Positions 41,464-50,163 of a stretch of DNA of 64,000 bases are shown here, piece after piece (positions within the stretch are counted from its first letter, which is position 1; the number at the start of each line of letters is the position of its first letter). Source of the stretch: CAYNRA01 sp964399465. Lineage in GTDB: Bacteria > Bacteroidota > Bacteroidia > Cytophagales > Spirosomataceae. The translations under genes were made by a program, and so were the position numbers. The stretch lies in assembly GCA_964399465.1 (NCBI GenBank), contig CAYNRA010000003.1, forward strand, positions 9,623 through 73,622, in the 5' to 3' direction. The notes under the pieces were generated by a model. It saw only the letters and a list, made by a program, of their open reading frames with translations. It ran no database searches and was not told the DNA's origin.

Positions 41464-42243
41464 TTACCTTTTGTTATTGTTGTTAGAATTGTTATTACTA
41501 CGTTTACGTTTCTTGTTGCGGTCATCGCCTGATGAGCGATCGTTGCGATTGAAACTTCCACGTTTGCTTTCAGATTTTTCAGCTGCAGCTACTTCACCGC
41601 TCGGAGTTAAATCTCTGCGACCATATACTTCACCTTTAAAAATCCAAACTTTGATTCCAATGATACCATACACTGTCAACGACTCCGAAATTGCATAGTC
41701 GATGTCTGCACGTAATGTATGAAGTGGAATTCTACCCTCTTTGTACATCTCAGTTCTAGCCATTTCAGCTCCACCAAGACGACCAGAAAGCTTTACTTTA
41801 ATTCCTTGAGCACCTGCACGAACGGCTGTTTGGATTGCCTGTTTCATTGCACGTCTGTAAGAAACACGAGCACGAAGTTGTTGTGCGATTGTCTCACCCA
41901 CTAACTTAGCGTCAATCTCAGGACGTTTGATCTCAAAAATGTTGATTTGTACGTCTTTCCCTGTAAGTTTCTTTAATTCTTCACGAATTTTATCTACTTC
42001 ACTTCCACCTTTTCCGATAACAACACCTGGGCGGGCAGTATGGATTGTAAGTGTAATTCTTTTAAGAGTACGCTCAATTACGATACGAGATACAGAACCT
42101 TTCGGGATTCTGGCTCCCAAATATTTACGAATTTTATCGTCTTCTACAAGTTTCTCAGCGAAATTCTTTCCACCATACCAGCTAGATTCCCATCCTCTGA
42201 TATAGCCAAGTCTAAGACCTATAGGATTTACTTTTTGTCCCAT
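41464..42243 (-). CDS. rpsC: 30S ribosomal protein S3 with a low-complexity tail
   Basis: mRNA entry-channel protein with helicase activity. Residues 1-210 hold the KH type II domain (RPGVVIGKGGSEVDKI) and the C-terminal S3 domain (GRLGGAEMARTE, IKVWIFKGEVYG). The tail from about 215 to 259 is an Arg/Lys/Ser/Asn-rich extension ending in a nearly pure Asn run, built on AAC/AAT-type repeats. That makes it about 40 residues longer than a minimal S3. Confidence 0.98.
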   Translation of the reverse strand: MGQKVNPIGLRLGYIRGWESSWYGGKNFAEKLVEDDKIRKYLGARIPKGSVSRIVIERTLKRITLTIHTARPGVVIGKGGSEVDKIREELKKLTGKDVQINIFEIKRPEIDAKLVGETIAQQLRARVSYRRAMKQAIQTAVRAGAQGIKVKLSGRLGGAEMARTEMYKEGRIPLHTLRADIDYAISESLTVYGIIGIKVWIFKGEVYGRRDLTPSGEVAAAEKSESKRGSFNRNDRSSGDDRNKKRKRSNNNSNNNNKR

Positions 42244-42274
42244 TTTGTAACTATATTAATGATTACAGTGATTA

Positions 42275-42658
42275 TTATTCAGCTGGTGCTGTTTCAATAT
42301 TTTCAGTTGCCGCACCTGCTTTACTATCCACAATGATAGTTAAATGGTGAGAACGCTTACGTACGCGGTAGGCACGTCCCTGAGGAGCGGGTCTCAAACG
42401 CTTTAACATACGGCCACCATCTACAAAGATGCTTTTCACGTATAAGTTAGCTTCCTCTACTTTCTGGTCTTCATTTAAGTTTTGCCAGTTAGCAATAGCA
42501 GACATCAATACCTTCTTCATTACCGGTGCTGCTGCTTGGCTTTGGAAACTCAAAATACCTAAAGCTTGTCCTACTTGCTTACCTCTGATTAAGTCAGCTA
42601 CTAACCGTACTTTACGAGGCGACGTAGGGTAATCGTTTAATCTTGCTTTTGCTTCCAT
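42275..42658 (-). CDS. rplV: 50S ribosomal protein L22
   Basis: Its beta hairpin lines the exit tunnel. The 127-aa chain starts MEAKARLNDYPTSPRKVRLV and shows PAPQGRAYRVRKRSHHLTI. It is separated from rpsS by 46 bp containing a 7-bp hairpin. Confidence 0.98.
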   Translation of the reverse strand: MEAKARLNDYPTSPRKVRLVADLIRGKQVGQALGILSFQSQAAAPVMKKVLMSAIANWQNLNEDQKVEEANLYVKSIFVDGGRMLKRLRPAPQGRAYRVRKRSHHLTIIVDSKAGAATENIETAPAE

Positions 42659-42680
42659 TTCAATTAATGATTATCATCAA

Positions 42681-42699
42681 AATCTGTAAAACACAGATT
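42681..42699 (-). other. Intercistronic hairpin rpsS-rplV
   Basis: AATCTGT (42681-42687) pairs perfectly with ACAGATT (42693-42699) over a 5-nt loop, midway between the two genes. Confidence 0.5.
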
Positions 42700-42704
42700 C
42701 AATA

Positions 42705-42983
42705 TTATCTTTTACCTTTATCCTTTTTGTTTACGTGACCTCTGAAGTTACGTGTTGGTGCAAACTCACCTAATTTATGTCCAACCATGTTGTCTGTTAC
42801 ATACACAGGAATAAACTTGTTACCATTGTGTACAGCAAACGTATGACCGATAAAGTCAGGTGAAATCATAGAGCGTCTTGACCAAGTCTTAATCACTGTT
42901 TTTTTACCTGATCCATTCATCGCTTCCACCTTGTTCTCAAGGCGAAAATCAATATAAGGTCCTTTTTTTAACGAACGAGCCAT
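42705..42983 (-). CDS. rpsS: 30S ribosomal protein S19
   Basis: 30S head protein bound to S13. The 92-aa chain starts MARSLKKGPYIDFRLENKV and contains HNGNKFIPVYVTDNMVGHKL, both diagnostic. It starts 11 bp after rplB ends. Confidence 0.98.
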   Translation of the reverse strand: MARSLKKGPYIDFRLENKVEAMNGSGKKTVIKTWSRRSMISPDFIGHTFAVHNGNKFIPVYVTDNMVGHKLGEFAPTRNFRGHVNKKDKGKR

Positions 42984-42994
42984 TTATAAATCGT

Positions 42995-43819
42995 TTATTT
43001 TGTTCTACGTGAAATTATCAAGCGATTAGAATATTTGTTCTTGTTTCTAGTCTTTTTACCTTTCGCCAAAAGACCTTTTCTCGAACGAGGATGACCCCCT
43101 GAGGATCTACCTTCACCACCACCCATCGGGTGATCAACTGGGTTCATTGCAACCCCACGAACTCTAGGTGAAATACCTAACCAACGACTACGACCAGCCT
43201 TACCAAGTGTAACGTTCATGTGATCAGGGTTTGAAACCGAACCCACCGTTGCTACACATTTAGCAAGTACCAATCTCATTTCACCAGAAGGCATTTTCAA
43301 CGTTACATATTTCCCGTCTTTCGCTAATAGCTGTGCATACGTTCCAGCACTTCTAGCCATCTGAGCACCTTTTCCAGGGTGTAACTCGATGTTGTGCACA
43401 ATTGTACCCAATGGAATATTAGATAAAGGGAGTGAGTTTCCAATCTCTGGTGCTACGCTTTCACCTGCAATTAGCTTTTGACCTACGGATAAGCCTTGAG
43501 GTGCAAGAATGTATCTTTTCTCACCATCTGTATATTGTACCAAAGCGATACGAGCTGAACGGTTTGGGTCATACTCAATTGTAAGTACTTCACAAGCGAT
43601 TTCTCTTTTATCTCTTTTGAAATCAATAATACGGTATCTTCTTTTGTGACCACCACCGATATATCTCGCCGTACGGTGTCCCTCATTGTTACGACCACCT
43701 GTACGTTTGATGGTTGTAGTCAAACTTTTCTCTGGCTTACTTGCTGTAATATCCGAGAAGTCTGGCGCTATTCTATGACGTTGACCAGGGGTTGTCGGTT
43801 TTAATTTTTTTACTGCCAT
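42995..43819 (-). CDS. rplB: 50S ribosomal protein L2
   Basis: Needed for subunit joining and the peptidyl-transferase centre. The 274-aa chain has the central RGVAMNPVDHPMGGGEGR loop with the critical His, and the SGGHPRSRKG and RNKNKYSNRLIISRR tail. Length is standard. A 7-bp hairpin lies in the gap after rplW. Confidence 0.98.
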   Translation of the reverse strand: MAVKKLKPTTPGQRHRIAPDFSDITASKPEKSLTTTIKRTGGRNNEGHRTARYIGGGHKRRYRIIDFKRDKREIACEVLTIEYDPNRSARIALVQYTDGEKRYILAPQGLSVGQKLIAGESVAPEIGNSLPLSNIPLGTIVHNIELHPGKGAQMARSAGTYAQLLAKDGKYVTLKMPSGEMRLVLAKCVATVGSVSNPDHMNVTLGKAGRSRWLGISPRVRGVAMNPVDHPMGGGEGRSSGGHPRSRKGLLAKGKKTRNKNKYSNRLIISRRTK

Positions 43820-43834
43820 TTGTGTTCAATTTGC

Positions 43835-43853
43835 AGTTGCGACGAGCGCAACT
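43835..43853 (-). other. Intercistronic hairpin rplW-rplB
   Basis: AGTTGCG (43835-43841) pairs perfectly with CGCAACT (43847-43853) over loop ACGAG. It is a 7-bp GC-containing stem in the 59-bp gap. Confidence 0.55.
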
Positions 43854-43878
43854 ATACTTGTAAATTTATAATGTTTAA

Positions 43879-44166
43879 TTATAATTCAGCATAAAAGTCA
43901 ATTAGTTCACCCGCTTTGAGAGTGACAAATGCCTTTTTAATTGTTGCAGTACGACCAGAAGTCATTTTAGTTTTGGTCATGCGTGATTTTGTCTTTCCGA
44001 TTTGACGGATAGTATTCACTTCTGCAACTGAAACGCCGTACATCTTTTCGACTGCCTTAGCAATCTGGATTTTATTCGCGTTTACATCTACTTCGAACGC
44101 ATACTTGCCTTGTGTATTCAAGCCTTGCGTTTTTTCAGTGATGATTGGTTTTTTTAATACGCTCAT
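43879..44166 (-). CDS. rplW: 50S ribosomal protein L23
   Basis: Tunnel-exit protein that docks trigger factor and the signal recognition particle. The 95-aa chain starts MSVLKKPIITEKTQGL and contains NKIQIAKAVEKMYGVSV. It lies 33 bp after rplD. Confidence 0.98.
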   Translation of the reverse strand: MSVLKKPIITEKTQGLNTQGKYAFEVDVNANKIQIAKAVEKMYGVSVAEVNTIRQIGKTKSRMTKTKMTSGRTATIKKAFVTLKAGELIDFYAEL

Positions 44167-44199
44167 GATTAATTACTTTAGTTCGTTTGTCGATTTACA

Positions 44200-44826
44200 T
44201 TAGCTAAGGATAGACTCAATCACTGGAAGTGCGCTTTCAGATATAATCACTTTTTCAGCGTTTACGATCTCATACGTACTCACCTGTGCAGCTGTTGTTA
44301 CCTTTGTCTTTGGAATATTTCTACTTGACAAATAAACAGTTTCATTGAATTCTGGTGTCAATAAAATAGTCTTAACTCCGCTCAATGATAAATTACCAAG
44401 GAACCCGATGTATGACTTTGTTTTAGCTACATCAAAAGTGAAATCTTCTACTACTAAAATATTTCCTTCTGCGGCACGAACTGAAAGTGCTGATTTACGA
44501 GCTAACTCTTTCACTTTTTTGTTCAACTTGAAGCTATAATCTCTTGGAGTTGGACCGAATACACGACCACCACCCACGAAAATAGGAGCTTTACGTGAGC
44601 CGTGACGAGCGCCACCTGACCCTTTTTGCTTCAAAATTTTCTTTGTTGAGCGATTCACTTCAGCTCTTTGTTTCGCTTTGTGTGTACCTTGGCGTTGATT
44701 AGCCAAGTACTGCTTAACATCTAACCAAATCACATGGTTGTTAGGCTCGATACCGAAGATATCGGCGTGTAAAGTGACTGTTCTACCAGTATCTTTACCA
44801 TTTTTGTCTACAACTTTTACTTCCAT
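44200..44826 (-). CDS. rplD: 50S ribosomal protein L4
   Basis: Lines the tunnel; in E. coli it represses the S10 operon by binding its leader. The 208-aa chain has the loop with GTHKAKQRAEV, KQKGSGGARHGSRKAPIFVGG and GPTPRDYSFKLNKKVK. A long folded leader upstream of rplC offers a possible target for similar control here. Confidence 0.98.
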   Translation of the reverse strand: MEVKVVDKNGKDTGRTVTLHADIFGIEPNNHVIWLDVKQYLANQRQGTHKAKQRAEVNRSTKKILKQKGSGGARHGSRKAPIFVGGGRVFGPTPRDYSFKLNKKVKELARKSALSVRAAEGNILVVEDFTFDVAKTKSYIGFLGNLSLSGVKTILLTPEFNETVYLSSRNIPKTKVTTAAQVSTYEIVNAEKVIISESALPVIESILS

Positions 44827-44875
44827 CTTATTATTCCCTATTTTTCGATGTCGTTAGGGACGACCTTGTTAAAAA

Positions 44876-45493
44876 TTACTTATGAAGTGTGATAACCGAG
44901 TTTTTAGGGCCCGGAACTGAACCACTGATAACGAGAAGGTTTTGCTCAGGAAGAACCTTAAGAACTTTCAAGTTTTGAACTGTGATTCTCTTGTTACCCA
45001 TACGACCACCCATTTTCAAACCTTTGAATACACGTGCTGGATAAGAACATGCACCGATTGAACCAGGGTGACGAAGTCTGTTATGCTGACCGTGCGTTGA
45101 TTGACCAACACCACCGAATCCGTGGCGTTTTACAACCCCTTGAAAACCACGACCTTTTGAGTTACCACTTGCATCTACAAACTCACCTTCAGCAAATACA
45201 TCTTCAATACGAATAACATCACCTAGATTGAAAGACTTATCGAACTCTTTGAACTCGACTAACTTCCGCTTTGGCGTTGTATTTGCTTTCTTAAAATGAC
45301 CTTGAAGTGCTTTCGTTGTGTTTTTTTCTTTCTTTTCGCCGAAGCCTAACTGAATTGCTTCGTAGCCATCCTTGTCAGCTGTACGAACTTGAGTAACTAC
45401 ACATGGACCTGCTTCTACAAGCGTGCACGCGATTGCCTGACCGTTTTCGTAGATGGTGGTCATACCGATTTTCTTACCAATAATTCCAGACAT
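44876..45493 (-). CDS. rplC: 50S ribosomal protein L3
   Basis: Early-assembly protein near the peptidyl-transferase centre. The 205-aa chain begins MSGIIGKKIGMTTIYENGQ and carries the signature GFGGVGQSTHGQHNRLRHPGS. It is the first gene of the ribosomal cluster in this genome: rpsJ, normally just before it, is not upstream, and a promoter box plus a roughly 340-nt leader occupy that place instead. Confidence 0.98.
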   Translation of the reverse strand: MSGIIGKKIGMTTIYENGQAIACTLVEAGPCVVTQVRTADKDGYEAIQLGFGEKKEKNTTKALQGHFKKANTTPKRKLVEFKEFDKSFNLGDVIRIEDVFAEGEFVDASGNSKGRGFQGVVKRHGFGGVGQSTHGQHNRLRHPGSIGACSYPARVFKGLKMGGRMGNKRITVQNLKVLKVLPEQNLLVISGSVPGPKNSVITLHK

Positions 45494-45834
45494 TGTCTTT
45501 ATTAAAATTTGTTTCGCTATGAAAATATACGCCTAATTGGGCCGCAAAATTCGTAAAAATTCCGCAGTAATCCAATCGAATGGCAAAAAAACTATTTACT
45601 ACAAACCAGCGGTTGGGCACGCACCCAACTTGAACATTTGATGAAAACCGCGTGGGTAAGGTGTGAATATTTAGTGAGGATACACCTTGTTGCCTTTCGT
45701 CAATTCCTGCAATAACATACAAGCGAATAAGTGACTGTATGATGAAAACGCTTTGGACTCACAGTCAAGCTCAGATTGGTTTCGTAAGATAAACGACTTC
45801 ATCTGAACAATTTGGAGGTAGTTCGTTCTATTTG
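45494..45834 (-). promoter_or_regulatory. Long structured 5' leader of rplC
   Basis: No open frame of note lies here. From the predicted start near 45833, three clear hairpins follow: TGACTGT/ACAGTCA (45732-45738 with 45761-45767), AAGGTGT/ACACCTT (45658-45664 with 45682-45688) and GTTGGG/CCCAAC (45612-45617 with 45624-45629). The last 120 nt are AT-rich. The length and spacing suggest a regulatory leader, perhaps for ribosomal-protein feedback. I do not recognise a known motif. Confidence 0.5.
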
Positions 45835-45839
45835 GAACG

Positions 45840-45847
45840 CAAAGATA
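45840..45847 (-). promoter_or_regulatory. -7 element of the ribosomal protein cluster promoter
   Basis: TATCTTTG on the minus strand is a perfect TAnnTTTG, preceded by a very A/T-rich stretch (45850-45880) that may act as an UP-like element. It lies between the terminator of the upstream gene and rplC. Confidence 0.55.
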
Positions 45848-45884
45848 TAACTTTTTTTAATAAAAAAAAATTATACTCTTTCTT

Positions 45885-45917
45885 AAAAAAAGGGGTTGAT
45901 TCTATAATCAACCCCTT
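45885..45917 (-). terminator. Terminator of the fibronectin/T9SS gene
   Basis: A perfect 12-bp stem, AAGGGGTTGATT (45890-45901) with AATCAACCCCTT (45906-45917), has a 4-nt loop, followed on the minus strand by TTTTT. It separates this gene from the ribosomal promoter. Confidence 0.92.
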
Positions 45918-45943
45918 GCTTCAGTTAGTTTCAACTTTCTCTA

Positions 45944-48601
45944 TTAATATTTGTATATTTTTTTAGCAATTACACCTTGTTCCGTTTTTATGCTGATCGT
46001 ATATGAACCCGGCTTGAGAGACTGAAGATTCATCTTTTCCATCTGGTTTCTCCATTCTGCTGAGAAAACAACCCGCCCAATTTCATTCGTGATTTCAACT
46101 TTTGCTCCACTTAGGTCAATACCCGTTTGATTATCCAAAAACAATACGTCTGTGGTTGGATTTGGAAAAACCCGCATAAAATCAGGAGATAATTGGGCTT
46201 GTGCACTTAAAATAGGAATAATGAGCGTATTGGCAAATGCCGAACCACCAAATGGATTGACAGCCTGAATTCGATACTGATACGTAACACCTTGAGAAAC
46301 GTTGACATCTTGATAGGCAAGAGTATTTCTTGATAAAGATGCTATTCTTTCAAAGGATGCTCCATTATTTGACGACCTATAAATATCAAAACTAGACTCA
46401 CGAATTGAATTATCCAACCACGACAATCTCACAGACTTTGATGCCTGTTCGTAAGTGCCGCGGAAGTGATAGGGTGCATTCGGTGCTTTGGTATAGGATA
46501 CATCCATTCTCACCATATTTGTTTCTGATGACTTCCCAAATTTATTGAATGCCTGTATAGTATAATACCAACTTACGCCTTCATCATATGGAAAGTGAAA
46601 GAAGTTCATTTTATTTGGTGCTACTTTTGCAATTTCAGTTAATGCTGATGGTGAATTCCCCGCACGTATAATGAACCCTTCTTCATCGTTTGAATTATCT
46701 CGCCATCCTAGATTAAAATATCTATCACCCACATTATTAAACGTTTCGGAAGTCACCAAATTGGTAGGGGCTGACGGAGGTCCCAACAAGGTAGCATACA
46801 CAAAACCAGAACCCGATTCACCCGCATCATTCACAGCAAATACGATAAAACCATAATCTACTTTCGGCAATAAATTTGTCAATAACACTGAATTAGAGTC
46901 GCGATTGATTTCAATTTCATTTTGTAGTCGGTTTAAAGCATACACCCTCACAATATTTTTCTTTCTCGTATTGGTATTGAATGTAAAGTCTTCATTTATA
47001 CTATTCACCCAATTGAGACGTACTTCTTTGTCGGAGAGTACAACAACTTTAAGGTTTTCAGGGCGATTGGGGGTGACTAATTTTCTGGTTTGAATGGTAA
47101 TGACATTGGATATCGCACTTCCACTAATATTTTGTGACTTTATTCTATATTGATATGTTGTTCCATCCATTAAACCAGGGTCAAAAGTGGATGTTACATT
47201 CTTATCTACTGTCTTGGATACCACCCAGGTAAGCCCATTATCAGCTGAACGTTCAATTACAAAACGATCCTCATTATTCGAGTTATCTTTCCAACGAAGA
47301 ATCACCACATATAATTGAACCTCTACTGCAGTTAACTCGGAGGGAGCCTTGGGTGGTTCTGGTCTTGATACGATAAATACTGTGTTAGAAAAGGGAGACG
47401 GCCCAGCAGTATTTATTGATACCATTTTAAAAAGGTAATCGACATTTCCGATAATTCCTTTCGCTAGGTATCGACCTTTTGACGTAGTATTCGGAGGTAG
47501 GTCAGCAAAGATTTTCCACGTTTTTCCTTGATCTAATGAATACTGAATTTCATACTGATTTTCATAGGTATCTGGGTCATCCCAAAGGATTTCTAGCTCA
47601 TCAAACCTCGATGTATAATTCACTACGAGATTTTTGGGGCCTTCGAGTTGTGGAAAAAGGAACACCGGCGAGGTTAATGCACTAAAAGAAGAATACAATG
47701 TATCTGTTGGTGTATTTGCAGTATTAATTATAAAAGATCTTATTCTAGCGATATATGATTTTGTAGGCTCTAACCCACTAATTTCAGAACTTGAGTTAGT
47801 ATTTGCGGGGTAGTACATTCGATAAAACCATGTTGCACCATTATCTTTTGATAATTGCAATTCAAACCCTGACTCATTACTTGTATTATCATTCCAAGTG
47901 TACTCAAGTACGACCTTACCAAAAATTTGTCTTCCTACAAGACTCGGTGGTGTAGCAATATCATCACTTAACTTGATACTATCGGATAGATTTGAATAAA
48001 CAGAAAACACAGTATCAGATGGTGTTTTATTTGTATTTATCACAAATGATCTAATTCTAAATCGATAGGTACTATCAATCGAAAGACCAGAAACCGTAGT
48101 CGTAGTCGTATTCGCTGAAATTGCGTTGCCAGCCCTTTTAAATGTATTACTTCCATTTGTAGAGACCTCAACTAAAAAACCCTTTTCAGCTCCAGAGTTA
48201 TCTGCCCAATTTAAACGGACTTGGGTAGTTGTAGACTGAACAACACCGAGTGATGTCGGTCTTTCAGGTTTTGCAAAACCAGAAGTACCTACCAATTCTG
48301 TAAATACTGTCGGTGAACCTGAGCCAATAAATAACTTATACTCATACCCTCTACCTTCGAGTAGTCCTGTATGAAGAAATGTTGTGTCGTTCAAATTAGT
48401 TTTGGTAGTTAGAATCGAAAATGAGTCAGATGTACCTATATTTCTAAACCTAACTTGATAAGTAGTAACCGAACCAATCTGTTTATTCCATTGAAGGAAA
48501 ATACTGCTCGTTGTACTATCTTTTGCTATAAAAGTACCCTGCGCTTGTGCACTGAACACTGAGATAAAGACAAAAAAGATAATTAGTAATCTTTTACCCA
48601 T
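45944..48601 (-). CDS. Fibronectin type III repeat protein with T9SS sorting domain
   Basis: An 885-aa secreted or surface protein. It has a signal peptide (residues 1-20, cleavage after AQAQ) and about eight fibronectin type III modules between residues 25 and 800, each with the L-x-W-x-D-N-S type strand and Y-x-Y-R/K-I/V strand. A C-terminal T9SS type A sorting domain (about 805-885) opens with FPNPTTD and ends in SIKTEQGVIAKKIYKY. The type IX system would carry it across the outer membrane and cleave the tail. No enzyme domain is seen; an adhesive or matrix role is inferred. It is monocistronic. Confidence 0.9.
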   Translation of the reverse strand: MGKRLLIIFFVFISVFSAQAQGTFIAKDSTTSSIFLQWNKQIGSVTTYQVRFRNIGTSDSFSILTTKTNLNDTTFLHTGLLEGRGYEYKLFIGSGSPTVFTELVGTSGFAKPERPTSLGVVQSTTTQVRLNWADNSGAEKGFLVEVSTNGSNTFKRAGNAISANTTTTTVSGLSIDSTYRFRIRSFVINTNKTPSDTVFSVYSNLSDSIKLSDDIATPPSLVGRQIFGKVVLEYTWNDNTSNESGFELQLSKDNGATWFYRMYYPANTNSSSEISGLEPTKSYIARIRSFIINTANTPTDTLYSSFSALTSPVFLFPQLEGPKNLVVNYTSRFDELEILWDDPDTYENQYEIQYSLDQGKTWKIFADLPPNTTSKGRYLAKGIIGNVDYLFKMVSINTAGPSPFSNTVFIVSRPEPPKAPSELTAVEVQLYVVILRWKDNSNNEDRFVIERSADNGLTWVVSKTVDKNVTSTFDPGLMDGTTYQYRIKSQNISGSAISNVITIQTRKLVTPNRPENLKVVVLSDKEVRLNWVNSINEDFTFNTNTRKKNIVRVYALNRLQNEIEINRDSNSVLLTNLLPKVDYGFIVFAVNDAGESGSGFVYATLLGPPSAPTNLVTSETFNNVGDRYFNLGWRDNSNDEEGFIIRAGNSPSALTEIAKVAPNKMNFFHFPYDEGVSWYYTIQAFNKFGKSSETNMVRMDVSYTKAPNAPYHFRGTYEQASKSVRLSWLDNSIRESSFDIYRSSNNGASFERIASLSRNTLAYQDVNVSQGVTYQYRIQAVNPFGGSAFANTLIIPILSAQAQLSPDFMRVFPNPTTDVLFLDNQTGIDLSGAKVEITNEIGRVVFSAEWRNQMEKMNLQSLKPGSYTISIKTEQGVIAKKIYKY

Positions 48602-48641
48602 TGAGGTTTTAATTTAATTGTTAGAAAAACGCGTAAATATA

Positions 48642-48649
48642 CAAAAATA
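48642..48649 (-). promoter_or_regulatory. -7 element of the fibronectin/T9SS gene
   Basis: TATTTTTG on the minus strand is a perfect TAnnTTTG, 40 bp before the start codon. No -33 element is seen. Confidence 0.4.
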
Positions 48650-48662
48650 TAAATTTACAAAA

Positions 48663-50162
48663 TTAGAGAGATTTACCCGCCATTTCGCCTGAATTTTCAA
48701 GTTTTAATACACCCCTAGGACAAACCGCTGAACATATGCCACATCCTACACACGAAGCCCTCACGATGTCTTGTCCTTTTTGTGCATATGCCCGTACATC
48801 AATTCCTTGTTCACAATACGTAGAACAATTTCCGCATGAAATACACTGCCCACCATTTGTTGTAATTCTATATCTAGATTTAAATCGTTGGATAATACCC
48901 ATATAAGCGGCTAATGGACACCCAAAACGACACCAAACCCGATTACCCATCAAAGGGTAAAATCCAGTCCCGATTACTCCTGAAAAAATAGAACCGACCA
49001 AAAAGCCATAATAATACTTCATATTTTCAACAGAAATAAAGCCGGCAATTATAGAACTACCCGTTATATAGCTATATAATACTCCAGCGGTCATTAATGT
49101 TACAAATACAAGAATAAAATAAATAAAATACCTCTCGACTTTCCATGCTTTTATTGATTTATCTGATAGCTGCCGAAACGGGTCACCCAGTGTTTCTGCT
49201 AATCCTCCACAACCACAAACCCAAGAGCAATACCATCTTTTTCCATACATATAAGTAAGTATGGGAACACCTATAACAAATAGTGCAATTCCCCATACGA
49301 ATAGGAAAATTCCAAAAGTCCCCCCTTGTATTTTTTGGTCAATACGATAATCAAAAAAGAACGAATAATCCAAAGGCCACATATTCTTCAAATCAGCGGA
49401 CGGTAACTGAAACTTACTCAATAACTCTGGTAAAAGAAATGCGATACACAACTGAAAAAAAATCACAGAAGATGTCCGCACCAATTGATATCTATTATCT
49501 CTGTACTTTAAAATCATCCGAATCCCCATCACGACGACCGCAACTGTGTAAAGAAAGCCGTACAAAAACCATTGACTTGCCTTTCCTCCATTGAGAATAA
49601 GACTCAATGCATCTAATCCTAAGATCCAATTCGTTAGAAAATGAGGAAAAAAGTAAAGTATAATATAAAAAGTAATCAAAAAGCTACCAATTCCAATCCC
49701 TAACCATTTCTGGGAAGTAGCAGGATGCCGAAAAATATTTGTATTTCGCCGACTCGATGTCATTTCCTTTACCTCCGTATAAAATAAAAGTAACGCACCA
49801 AGCACAATGGGCAAAAAGCATAAATACCACTGCGCCATAGGATTATCTTTCCAAAAACCCTGGGCAGAAGCCTTACCCAATTCAAGTTCATACTTGGTAT
49901 AAATTTTCTTATCCCAAGACTGCGTTGCATCAAACCCTGTATTGATTTCGGTTATTGCTTGCCGAATTCTAGTTGAAAAGCTAAAAATTTCTCCATATTC
50001 GCGTCCAATCATATCTTTAAGAAGCGGTCTCAATAACAGCTGATGCTCTTTGGATACATTCTCAATAAAAATGGATTCGGTTAACACGAATCGATTACCA
50101 AACAGAACACTCACCCAAATAGTAAATCCAGTTACAATCAATGCGATGCTTGTATTTTTCAT
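48663..50162 (-). CDS. Polytopic membrane 4Fe-4S protein (NapH/NosR-like)
   Basis: A 499-aa inner-membrane electron-transfer protein. About seven membrane helices are interrupted by a large loop near residues 30-110. Two Cys motifs sit at helix ends (YCSWVCGCGG and VWCRFGCPLA), as in NapH and NosR. The C-terminal part (about 435-485) is a two-cluster ferredoxin: CISCGNCSTYCEQG and CVGCGICSAVCPRG. One cluster site departs from the CP ending (YCEQ). It starts 1 bp after an FAD oxidoreductase gene, so they likely act together in quinone-linked electron transfer. No nitrate or nitrous oxide reductase gene is near. Confidence 0.82.
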   Translation of the reverse strand: MKNTSIALIVTGFTIWVSVLFGNRFVLTESIFIENVSKEHQLLLRPLLKDMIGREYGEIFSFSTRIRQAITEINTGFDATQSWDKKIYTKYELELGKASAQGFWKDNPMAQWYLCFLPIVLGALLLFYTEVKEMTSSRRNTNIFRHPATSQKWLGIGIGSFLITFYIILYFFPHFLTNWILGLDALSLILNGGKASQWFLYGFLYTVAVVVMGIRMILKYRDNRYQLVRTSSVIFFQLCIAFLLPELLSKFQLPSADLKNMWPLDYSFFFDYRIDQKIQGGTFGIFLFVWGIALFVIGVPILTYMYGKRWYCSWVCGCGGLAETLGDPFRQLSDKSIKAWKVERYFIYFILVFVTLMTAGVLYSYITGSSIIAGFISVENMKYYYGFLVGSIFSGVIGTGFYPLMGNRVWCRFGCPLAAYMGIIQRFKSRYRITTNGGQCISCGNCSTYCEQGIDVRAYAQKGQDIVRASCVGCGICSAVCPRGVLKLENSGEMAGKSL

Positions 50163-50163
50163 T

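Noticed and set aside
45474..45722. 82-aa frame in the rplC leader as a gene (possibly rpsJ)
   Set aside because: It has no similarity to S10 or any family I know and overlaps the rplC start and the leader hairpins.
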